A stretch of 64,000 nt of DNA from Achatina immaculata (Eukaryota; Mollusca; Gastropoda; Stylommatophora; Achatinidae): assembly GCA_009760885.1 (NCBI GenBank), contig CM019716.1, forward strand, positions 1,122,501 to 1,186,500. Reading direction: 5' to 3'. The position numbers were made by a program, and so were the translations under genes. Below the pieces are notes generated by a model. The model saw only the letters and a list, made by a program, of their open reading frames with translations. It had not been told where the DNA came from and searched no databases. Positions within the stretch are counted from its first letter, which is position 1. Each line of letters opens with the position of its first letter. This document shows positions 11,424 through 23,300 of this stretch, in pieces.

Positions 11424-11738
11424 TGGATCCAATTGATCGCTCCGTTTTAAAAACGATAATTTAAAAGTTGTTGCAACCGATAATCTTCGCTGTTTTAAAC
11501 GAACTCATTGTATTATGACAAGAACGACAGCAAGTAAATACTTTCTTATGATTCTAGATTTGTTTTAGATTGAAAATTTGTTGCTTTTTTCTTGTTGTTG
11601 TTGTGTATTTGTTTGGTTGTTTATTCGTTTGTTTGTTTGTGTGTTGTAGAATTTGAGAATAGTTTCAAAGCTCCTTTAAACAGATGTTTGACTCGTATGA
11701 ATAATTCCGTTTTTTTATAATGTCCAATTTTAGACAAG

Positions 11739-11767
11739 ATGGCGTCGGAAAGCGGAGAAAATCAGTG
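11739..11767 (+). CDS. DPF2: DPF2 exon 1 (start)
   Basis: ATG in a good context (ACAAGATGG) encoding M-A-S-E-S-G-E-N-Q, with donor GTATGT. Two bases (TG) plus the first T of exon 2 give Cys10. Family members often start with a similar short, poorly conserved first exon; another start or exon cannot be excluded but phase fits. Confidence 0.8.
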
Positions 11768-14700
11768 GTATGTTGATTAAAATGGGTTTACTTTAATATG
11801 TTTATGTTATATGAATGCATTAGTATAGTTCTGATATAAACATATGTGTGCACTGTTGGGGCTAAACAATCATTTGAGTTTGCATCAAAGGTAAACTGAC
11901 TGAATTAAGATACGCTCGTGGTAGCACAGATCCACATACAAATATCTTACAGATACGTTACAATGTAATTCTTTCCCGCATACAAATAAGAGTACGCGTA
12001 TGTTGCCAGCAGAATCATACATTTCGCATTAGTAGTTCTGAAAGGTCTGTTATGCCCACATACGAGTGGTGATTGATAAGTTCTCGGCATAAAGTACAAA
12101 TACTTGAAACACACACTTGATATTAGGTGCATTTGTAGATCAGGTTAATGCAAGATTAACTCTTCCCGTGCCCAGAAAAAAAAAAAACGCAGACGTTCCC
12201 GTCAGTGCCACACAAAAAGCGTGGGTCATGATATGTATAGGGGGTATAGTTGTAAAAGTGAATTTACAAAGTATTTCCACTTTAATAGTATACATATTAT
12301 GCATGAAAATAGTTGCAAATGTAAGAAGATTTCATAAATGAAGAGTTCTTTTAGGAAAAAAAAAGTAGTGTGATGATTTTAGCTGATAATTGTGTAGTGC
12401 TTATCATCGGCGATGCCTAGATGTACAATGTTTACCATCGATGATTTCCAGATCTACTCAAATTTTCGTCCGATCTCATCGTGTGGTGGCATTCTCACTA
12501 AAATAATGTCTGAAATAACCATCTAACTACTTCTCCAGTCCATTTAATAGGTCTAGATGTACTTGTGATACATTCAGGAACAGTGGTCGGGTCATAGGAC
12601 GTGTCCTTATGCCTCCGAAATCACAATAAATACTGAAATTTCTCCGGTAAAACATCTATTTCGCTTCGTTATTAGCCACGCTTTGGATTGAACTATGAAA
12701 GGTCACCAGGCATGCGCTGATTAATTGTGTACAATAAAAAGTTTTACAATAGTTTTATGTTGCAACGAAACAAAATCACTATAACAAACATGGCAATCAC
12801 TAGACTAACAGGAAGTTATCGCGATATCGACTATGGCAGGAAAAGAGTTAAACATCAAGTTTCAAGAAATTAACTGCAACCAATTTTTTTACAGGCTACT
12901 GAAGTCGTAAGGGGTGCAGAAATTGAGAAAATGAATAACATTTCTCATCGAGCAGTCATTCGCTACCTCTGCATCAAGGGCTTATCATCGAAGGAGATCC
13001 ATGAGGATATGGTGGAGACTCTAGGGGAGAGTTCCCCTTCTTACAGCACAGTGAAGAAATGGGCAGCTCAGTTCAGACATGGAAGGTAGAGTCTGGAAGA
13101 TGATCCCCATCTGGGAAGACTAAGAGCAGTAACCACCGATGAAACCATCAGCAGAATCCATGAGATGATAATGGAGGATAGACGACTAACAGAGCGGTAC
13201 ATTGCTACTGAGTTGGGCATCTCCCAGGAACGTGCTCATACCATTATTCACAATGATCTTCAAATGACAAAGGTCTCTGCTCCATGAGTCCCGAAACTTC
13301 TTGGAGCTGATCACAAACAACGGCATCACAACTTGTCAAGAGACAATCTTGGGCATTTTTCTGCAGATCCTGAAAAGTTTCTTCAGCAATTTATGACTGT
13401 GGATGAGACTTTGGTTCATCATTTTCAACCAGAAACCAAAAAACAGTCAAAGCAGTGGAAACACCATGGATCCCCACCTCTGAAGAAAGCAAGGGTGGTT
13501 CTGTCTGCAAGCAAAGTGATAGCTTCCATCTTTTGGGATTCAGAAGGTGTGTGTTCTATTGGTAGACTATCTTCAAAAGGGCAGAATGGTCACCTAGGCC
13601 TGTTACGCTAATCTTGTGAAGCAACCGCGGGTTAAATTGAAGGAAAAACATCAAGGGAAATTGACAAGAGGCGTCATCTTTCATCAAGACAATGCTCCAG
13701 TTCACAAGGTGGCAGTGGCTGCCATTCATGAAATGGAGCACAAACAATATGCATCGGTTACGATGTAAACAAAGTGTTCATTCTGAAAGGTACAAAATTG
13801 TTCATGGTTGAGTGTAGAAAATGTTAAGAGACAATCCTATCGACGTAAAGGTGATCTTGGTTCTTTGCTGTTCCAGAAGCTGAGATAAGTCATTTGCAAT
13901 TTTTCATTAATTTTTTCATTTTTTTATTGTTTTGTTAACATAAAATTAATGTGAATCTGTACTTTGTCTCCTCTCTCTGATTCTTCGTCCTGTTTGTTTT
14001 TGTTTGATAAAGGCTCGCACCGAAACGTTGCAACTGTGTAATCATTAAATAATAAAGCTATTCCTACTTTTTTCCTAGTTTATATATTTTGGTATCACAG
14101 CTTTACTGCAATGCTTTGTGTATAGTTGCATACCTATAAACTAATTATTGTATATTGGGATACAGTGTTATGCCTGTATTTCCACAACCTTCGGCACATC
14201 AAAGTGTTTTATGGTCAGCATCACACCTGGCTGCATTTACCTTCCCAGATTTCTCTGATGCCAATTTTTAGAGGCTGGGTGGACCCCAGGGCCTTTTTGG
14301 TATGTACCAGTAAAAAATCCCACTGCTGGGACTTGACCCTGCTGCCACAGCAGTGAGTAAACCGAGCGCCTAACCACTCAGCTAAAGGGTCACATTGCTA
14401 AAGCCTTATTGGACAGACTGCGGGAGAATGAAGAGTGGGAGTGGAAGGCAGGACAATGTAGTTCTAAGGAGGTTGCTGGATCTGGGACTAATAAAGAGCG
14501 CTGGCTGGAAATCTGAACTGTGTGCCGAAAAAATGCATTGTCAGCAACCTACACTTGATGGAAACTATTAGCTAACAAACTCTTGGGTGGGTGCTGCAGC
14601 ATGCAGTGGAAAATATATGGAGCTGTCCTTAATGCAGTGATGCTGGAGTCTGAATTTTGAACTTTCTTTCTTTGAACCTAGAATCATGTTCTGAGGCACT

Positions 14701-17343
14701 AGTGTTAGCCCATTGGAATGACCTAAGAAGCCCAGCCCCACAGTCTTTTATAGGAGCTACTTTTTTAAAAAATCCAGCATATCCAAGGGTTGAGACTGCA
14801 GAAATAAATGGCAAATGCTTGAGAAGAAGAAGCGTCAGTGACACTAAAGTATGTTAAGATCTATTCATATGTTTCCACCTTGATTACTTTGGGTTATATT
14901 CATCATTCTTGTCAGTCCCTAGAAATGATATCCCTTCCCTGTTACTATTTACAGCAGGCTCCACCCCCAGAAATTGAAGATTTGCCTGCATCAGTTGTTC
15001 CTTGTCTGTATTTGAGGACCATTGCTTTCTTTTGGTTATACATAGTAAGGTCTCCATCTCTTACACTGTTACTGGTCATTCTTTCTATACCTGTCTGTAG
15101 AGAAATGGCACATAATGAAGATAACTCCACCAATATATGACTGAGTATAAATTTTCTTTTCCATTCTTTCTTGGCAGTTTCCCACCAGAGCAGCGGTACA
15201 TGGATATTCTGGAGCAAACTGCCAGCTTTAATACTCGCTTATCAATTGAAAGGAAAATGAGACTTCCATTCCTGGATTCACAGACCGGTGTAGCTCAGCG
15301 ACACACAAATCTCTTCCATCCTTACAGGCACAGACAGCCAGGTAAGTGATCATCAGGCATTTTTATTCTGAGTAAATGTTGAGAAATATTTTGGACACAT
15401 TAAACATCATGATAATTTAGAGAAGACTGTCTTGGAAAGATACATAATGGGAAAAAGAAAGAGAGGAAGACCAAGGTGAGGATGGCTGCAAGACATCGTT
15501 GATAATCTGTGAATGGATGCATCGGCAGCAGGTCATCTTGGTTACAATGAAGAGGCCTACAGGAGAGCTGTTAGGGAAGCAAAGTTCCACAAGGGACATG
15601 CAAATAACTGACTGTTAAGAGAGGCCAAATTAGTAGGCATGAAATCCTTTGATGAAGTTGAAAAGTTTGCCAAAAGCAGGAAAACTTGGCGAACTACCAT
15701 GCTATGTGACATTTAACAACACAGAAATGAGGTAAGAAGAAATGTTGAGATCAGTTTTGTGTTTGTGTGCACACATCAGTGATCGCACAAGGATTTTTTG
15801 AAGCTATAACAATAGTATCTGATTTTCAGCTTGCGCGAACCATTTTCCAAAATACCGATTTTCTCAATGCAACATTCAGTGCTTTTAACTTCTTTTCTTT
15901 CTCCAGTGTTAAATTAAACACACTTTGCAAATGTCAGCAGAAAATAAATGTTTGTGTGAATGTTTTTTCCTACCTTATTTGTGGTGAGATGTACATAATC
16001 ACAAAATGCTCACGTGTTGGACTAGAGTTAGAACGGACCAATTCTCCTCCAAGCAAATTGAGCATCATCAGCCTGCTGATGCAGTTATCCTCCTACCGAT
16101 TTCTCTGGTTTCTTTTTCTTAGGTTTTTTATTATATAAACTTGTTACATTTTCAGTTATCTTTTTTAATTGGTGATTTACTGGTAAATTCCAGTTAGCAT
16201 GATCACCAACGTGCAAAAGTTTGTCTTTTGTATGCATGTGTGAATTCATTTGTTTGATCATCTGTCTGAACCAATCTGAAGTCTTTTATGCAACAGACTG
16301 GCCTCAGCTTGATTCCTGTTCGTGTTCCAATTACTTGGAACTGGAAAAAAGATAAGAGAATTGATGAATGTAGTAAAACTGGTGCTAGTAATCAAGGCAA
16401 ACAGGAGTGTAAGATTCACTTTTACAGTAAAGATAGAAAAGGTGAGGAAAAATGACAGAAACAAGAGTGACAGAAAGTAAGATAATGTATAAATGAAGAA
16501 CATATAACAATCCAATATTTTGGTACATGGCTTTGTTGGGAACTCCATACAAAAACAACACACTAGATAATACATGAGAAATAAAACTTGGCAGTTTGGT
16601 TTTCTCATAAGAAAATCAGGCACAAAATTCTTGGAACTGGAACAGCTGTGTGCCACTGACAGACTAGTTTACTGCATCGTCACCTCCCACAGCCACCTGT
16701 TTCTGGGAACACTACAAGGTGGCACTTGTCCTGATTCACATGCACTGATATGTTGTTGCTCTAGCATCTTTAAGAAATGCAATATAAAAGCAAGTCAGTC
16801 CTGGCACTGCTCAGTAGAACCATATGATAAATAGTGGCACTGAAATATACACCGAGGGTAAAGGCTGAGGAGGAGATCAAAGATCTGTGTAAGGAAGAAG
16901 ACCTTTACTAGCTGGTCATAACAGAAATATTTGAAGAGCAGGATAGATACTGAAGGAAAAGGAACAGAGGTGTGTGGTTTTAAGAAACCTGACAACCCTC
17001 TTTTTTAATATCGTGTTTGTGTAATGTTTTGTATGGTGTATTCACTTGATCCTCTGTAAATACGTTTGTTTTAAACTTTTATGTTAAATAAGATCGTGGT
17101 GTTTTATGTGTTATGTTTTTCGTCATGTTAATTGACTGCATCAGATATGTGTTATATGTTTTTTTTTCCCATTTTATACATATGGTGCAAATGAAGGTTG
17201 TCTGATGTTTATATTGAAAGAAGTATTTTTAATTCATTGCTGTCTCATTCAGACACATTTTAACACTGTTTCAGAAATGCAGGATCATTTCATCTCTTCC
17301 CCTCCCCATCTTTCTTTCCTTTTCCTCAGCATTTATATGTTTG

Positions 17344-17379
<36 letters not shown>

Positions 17380-20300
17380 AAACATATCATTGGCACTATG
17401 ATATATTCTTACAGGCACTGTAGCAGGACAGTTGTACAGTTACCCTGCAAAAAGATGGAAAAAGAAAAAAAGAACATTTATCTTCTCAGAGAGGCGAGCA
17501 GTTCTGCATGGTGACATTGAGACAGGAGAAGCGGGTAAACATAAAACAAAATGTTCATTACTTTTATTGTTAGCCTGTTTTTATATTTACTTTAATGTTT
17601 ATTAACTTTTATGTAATACTGTGTGCATGCTTCTTTTTATGTGTATTACTGTGTTTATACTTCCTTTTATGTATAATACTGTTTTTATCCTTAGTATAAT
17701 ACTGTTTTGTTTTTTGGTTTGTTTTTTTTTCCTAACCTCTATGGCTTAAAGGAAAAAAATTGAAGCTTGTAGAAGTAACAAGAAAAAAGTTACATTTTAG
17801 TATATATGTAGATATACCAAAATAGGTGTTTTTGTTATCAAATTTACAACTATACTGCTAATTGTGTACATAGAAAGACAGTGTTATTATTCATACTTCA
17901 AACATTTTTAAAAAAAAAAAACTATATTTGTGATATTTATTTCACACATTCTCTCATGTCTGAAGTGCTGTGCATACCACTTTCTGAGGTTGATTGTACA
18001 TACAACTGTTCAAAGATTTTGCTATAAACAAGCCTTATCGTTTCTGGCTTGTACTGAATACTGTACCTGCTTCAAGCTTGCAGTTTTCTGCATTTTTCAG
18101 ACATGCATCAGATCAGTGCCATAGAAAACCCAGCCCATCGCTTGGAGGAGCATGAGTTTGACCATCTGGAGGCAGGAGATGGCTGGTATGATGATGTTGA
18201 TGACTTTGGTGAGCCACCTGATGATGGTGCAATGGTAGATGATCAGTCAGACATCAGTGACTTTGAAGATTCTCTCAAAGGGAGGAAGAGAAAAAAGGTA
18301 GAATGTGTTCTCTGTCGAAATAGTTCCACATTGTGTTTAATCATGGATTAACAGTTGCCAATTTTTTTTTCCAATCATTTATAAGCTGAGGAATGTATCT
18401 ATAATGAACATTATATATTTCTGACAATAAAAATTCAGTGATGATTGTCTTATTGATTACGCAAGAGATAACCTTTGACCATTTTATTGACTAGACAAAA
18501 AGATTTGACCATTGACCATTTTATTGGTTAGATAAAAGAGTGACCACTTTATCGACTGGACAAAAGCATGACCATTTTATTGACTAGACAAAAGAGTAAC
18601 CATTTTATTTGCCTGGATAAAAGCGTGACTATTTTATTGACTAGATGAAAGATCAACCATTGACATTTTATTGACTAGAACACAAACAAGGGAAGGAAAA
18701 AGAAAAGTGATGACCACAGCAAGGAACTCCTCAGCCCAGAAGATAAGGAAAAGCCATATGCTTGTGAAGGTAAACGTGAATATAGAATCTTTAATCATCA
18801 CTCTTTCTCTTCCTTTCAGTTCTCTCCCTTTTCAGTGAAAAGCAAGAGAGGCTGATGCATTATTATATTACAGGCCTGCACTTCAGAGTTGTTTACTGAT
18901 AGTACTGTTACTAAAGCTACTAGTCTTATTGTTACTGTTAGTCGTACTTTGACATATGAAGCTTCATTTTTGTCTTGCTTTACTAAAGCTTCTGGCAACA
19001 CCCAGCATGAAATATTGATTGATTGCCTGAAAAAAATTGATTTAGATGATCTAGATTTGAGACTAATAATTAGTGTGTTGGAGAGCAAGTGGCAGTAATA
19101 AGATCTGACATGAAACAATACCAGGCTCTAAGACAAAGTAAAGAAGACAGCTATGCACATCATAGGAAGGCAAGTGAAGAAGTAAAAACATGAATAGAAG
19201 TGGAACAGCTAAAATATTATGTCCGTCAGTTATGAACCATTGAAAAGCTTTTTAAATTTTTTTTTTTTTTTTTGTTCCATGGCTGGAAGTTTGTCATTTT
19301 AGGCAACTGTAAATGCTAAAAAATAGGCATTTTCTGGTAAAGCATTGTGATTTAGATTATTATTACAAAAAAATGTTCTCGAGTCATGGATGTTGTTTGG
19401 TAGGTTAAGAGTTAAGTGCTATAGCCAGATACTGAACATCATTTTGAAGGAAAATTCTAAAGGCACAAGAAGAAATGGAATGATATCTAGAGATGGACAA
19501 AAGATAGCTTTAGGGTGAGGGGGGAATAAAGAACAAGAGGAAATGGTTGTAGTGACCGGTGGACAGAATTAAGAATGAACAAAAGATAACCAAAAGACAG
19601 GATAAGCTAAATAAGTGTTATAATTTAAGCTTTGCACTAGATACAGCACATGATGAGTGAATATTTGAATCAAAATTACTTTGGTGTGCCTGTTCATTCC
19701 GTGTTATGTTATATTATAGATGAATCATCATCACTGCACACCAGACACACCTATACGTGCCCTGATCTTCTCCTCAGTATATCCTTCAGCATACAGCAAC
19801 AGAATGTGCCAGTTAATGTTGATTAACAGTTCCTCTCATGCGCCAGGGATATCACTCAGATGGGAATACCAATATTTTAAAAAATATAAAAACAATAATG
19901 TGACTCAGTTTAAAAAAATAATATTAATGGGTTTTTAGCTGACCAGAATAATAACTAACAGAGAGAACTTTAGAGGTACAGAAAGACTTTTTTGACTATT
20001 TGATAAAGTAAAACATGACAAAGTCATGAAAATGTTAAAGGGTTATAGATATTGATGGCAAATATCTGAGAATAATTTTTTTTATTAAATGTCTAATGGA
20101 GTCAAGAAGCAGCCGTCAGGATGGAAAAGATGATAGGCAGTTATCAATCATTAAAGCAAGGAATTAGACTCGATTGTGTCCTCTCGCCAGATTTGTTCTC
20201 ACTGTACAGTGAAAATATGAGGGAAGTCAAAAATATAAACCAAGAATTAAAGTTGGAGGCATCAACTTAAACAATCTGTGATATGCAGATGATACAGTAC

Positions 20301-23300
20301 TAATGGGCAAAAATGAAAATGCCCTACAAAAGTTATTAGATATAGTTGTGAAAGAAGTTGAGAACTAAGGACTCACCTTAAATAGCAAGAAAACAGAAAC
20401 AGTGGTCATATCACAAAATAAGAACCTACCTAAATGCAGTATTACAGTACAAGGGACAGCCCTTGAGACAAGTTCTTACATTTAAATGCCTAGCCACTCA
20501 AGTAATATCAGATGGGAAATGCACCTCTGAAATCAAGAGTAGAAGTCAAAATGGGTTTCAGACAAATGACAAACATCTTGTGCAGTGCAACTGTCTCACA
20601 GAACACTGGGAAGAGAGTTATAAAATGCTACATTGAGCCTCCCTACTCTGTGGAAGTGAGCCATGGGCATTCAACAGATATATGCAAACATTGCAAGAGG
20701 TGCCAGAGATGTGGTTTCCTAGAAGAATATTAAGACCTAGAAGAATATTAAGAATACCTTTTCGTGTTCTTCCTCCTCCTCCTCTTCTTCCTTATCCTCT
20801 TCTTCTTCATCCTCTTCTTCTTCTTCTTCCTCGTCTTCTTATCTCCCTGGAACTGCAAGTTGATGTTCTTTGCAGCCAGTCTGGTGATGCTGCTGAGGCA
20901 CATCATTACGTTAAAGTGGGTTACGGCAGCTTTTTTTAGTACCTGAGTGAAGCTAAAAACTGTACAGCATTTCTAAATAAGCAGAGTCCACCTTCTTGGA
21001 AACAATGCTGATCCATGCCCATTAGTCATAGTATGCCTGTTCCCCCGAGGGTACCAGCGGAGAAGTGGGATAGGGCCTTAGTTAGTCAGCTATGTTTGCC
21101 AGCCCTGATGCTGCCATGTCAGCTATGTTTGCCAGCCCTGAAGCTGCCATGTAGCTGTGTTTGCCAGCCCTGATGCTGCCATGTCAGCTATGTTTGCCAG
21201 CCCTGATGCTGCCATGTCAGCTATGTTTGCCAGCCCTGAAGCTGCCATGTAGCTGTGTTTGCCAGCCCTGATGCTGCCATGTCAGCTATGTTTGCCAGCT
21301 CTGATGCTGCCATGTCAGCTATGTTTGCCAGCCCTGATGCTGCCATGTCAGCTATGTTTGCCAGCCCTGATGCTGCCATGTAGCTGTGTTTGCCAGCCCT
21401 GATGCTGCCATGTCAGCTATGTTTGCCAGCCCTGATGCTGCCATGTCAGCTATGTTTGTCAGCTCCGATGCTGCCATGTCAGCTATGTTTGCCAGCTCTG
21501 ATGCTGCCATGTCAGCTATGTTTGCCAACCCTGATGCTGGCATGTTGGCTGTGGGTTGCTGACTGTCAGATTGGATAGCATCTTCACCCCCGTTTAAGAT
21601 TACCATGGACAGCTAAGATGTCAGACAGGGAATGTCTAAGAAAACCAGATGTAGAAAGGAACCTAATTAAATCCATAATAAAACAAGTCATTATTCATTG
21701 GACATATATTAAGAAGAGGAAGGCTTGAAAACATCAACAGGAAAGAAAAATGGGAGAAGAGGCAGGGGAAGACTAATAGAAAAAAAAATCATGGACATTC
21801 TAACATGATGGCACAACAAAAAGTCGCCAACAGAGCTGATGGAAAATATCAAGGATTGAGATTTGTAGAGAAGCATGGCTGCCAAAGCCTACCAACAGGG
21901 CACATGATGATGATGATGATGATGATGGCTATGACAGCAGCGGTGATGATGAAACTTTGAAACCTCACTTAACAAATATAAGAGCAATGTTTTAATGTAA
22001 TAATAGGAATTTAAGCCCTGTTATAGAGATAATGATATTTCACTAATGAAACTGACATTTGGGAATGTTATGTCTGTGTACTGTATTAATATAAAACAAT
22101 TATATTTGAGCCTTCATTTAACAAAAACTGTTTAATATATGAAAGAATATTTTGTATAAATAAAAAATATCTAGGAATTTCATAGTTTGCTTCCATGTAA
22201 CATGTTATTTCTTATTCTTGCTCCAGGTGAATTTGTTTTTCAGTTTGAGTTTTTTCCCCATAGTTCATACTGGGCCATGTTGAAATCATTTGATATTGGC
22301 TTTGTTGCAGAATTTGAATGATTTTGAATCGTGACATGATTTTCTTGGAATTTGGCATCTCACCTTTCATCTAACATCTTAATTGAAAAAAGAAACTGCA
22401 CATAATATAATGACCATAATACTGAAATAAGGGGGCATCCTAAGTTTAGATATGAGTGAAATATAGTTGGTTATGATGTTTGTGTTGTGAATATCAGTTC
22501 TGAAAGTTTGTGAACCAATCAGTTTAGGTTTGAATGAAGGGGTAGCAGATCATTCAAACTTCTGACAGCCTCATGCTCTCATTAAAATGCATCTCCTTTT
22601 CAAATTGTTGAAATTTTTTTGGAATGGAACTGTTTCTTTTGAACTTGAATGTGTGCATAATTAATAGGTTCATAAAATGCTTTAATGGTATCTTTTCTTT
22701 TTTTCTTCAATTTCAGGCTTAATAGGTTGCTAATCAGTGAATAATTTGTTGTGAAGTGTTGGTTGTGTTGATGATGATAGTGATATTTTTTTTTTTTTTA
22801 ATGGAAGTGATATTTTCATGCTGACATTTACAAAATAACCTTCATAGTGTATGTCAGTGAAACCTTACACATTCTAATACTCTGTGCATAGTTTAAAAAC
22901 TGATTGCAAGAACATCATTGAATATTAATGTTTGAAGTATGTGAAAAGTTATGTGAAAAAGGTATGTGAAAGATACCAGGGTGAGAAATGAAAAAGGTTT
23001 CCTGTAATTCAAGAAATGTAATTTGTTATACGTTTTTCCATCACACTGATTGAATGTATATTCCACATCACCGTGAGTATTTATGTCTACATCAGAGTAT
23101 CCACATAAACACTGACAGTACTTATATCCATATTACACTGAGTATGTATATCCTCATAACACTGACAGTGCTTATATCCACATCACACTGAGTCCATGCT
23201 TATGCCTACATCACATTGAGTCCATGCTTATGCCCACATCACACTGACTCTTTGTTGTATCCACATCACACTGACTCTGTGTGTTTATGTCCACATCACA

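Larger units (their letters stand above)
10605..11738. promoter_or_regulatory. Divergent upstream region between the minus-strand gene and DPF2
   Basis: The start codons of the two genes face away from each other across 1134 bp, so both 5' UTRs and both promoters must lie here unless a non-coding 5' exon lies elsewhere. No canonical TATA box is convincing. A LINE L-A tail (11036-11375) and an R-T fragment (11378-11423) occupy the middle, leaving about 430 bp next to the minus gene and about 315 bp next to DPF2. Confidence 0.5.
20070..21905 (+). mobile_element. LINE L-C copy, split by an R-Z insertion
   Basis: The left part (20070-20758) has degraded RT blocks ([17 protein letters not shown], then the YADD region as CDMQMIQY) and the tail MWFPRRILR. 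The right part (21605-21905) is the C-terminal end (TELMENIKD). Many stops; dead. The two parts were one element before the insertion at 20759-21595. Confidence 0.75.

Noticed and set aside
14150..14400. tRNA-like A and B boxes as a functional tRNA gene
   Set aside because: No cloverleaf with paired acceptor stem; the same head occurs on several dispersed SINE copies.
20764..20946. Leu/Phe-rich frame resembling a membrane segment
   Set aside because: Arises from the TTC/CTT tail of the R-Z element.
21352..21606. Open frame with [11 protein letters not shown] repeats, like a repeat protein
   Set aside because: It follows the 33-bp minisatellite exactly; unit length divisible by three makes the frame open by chance.
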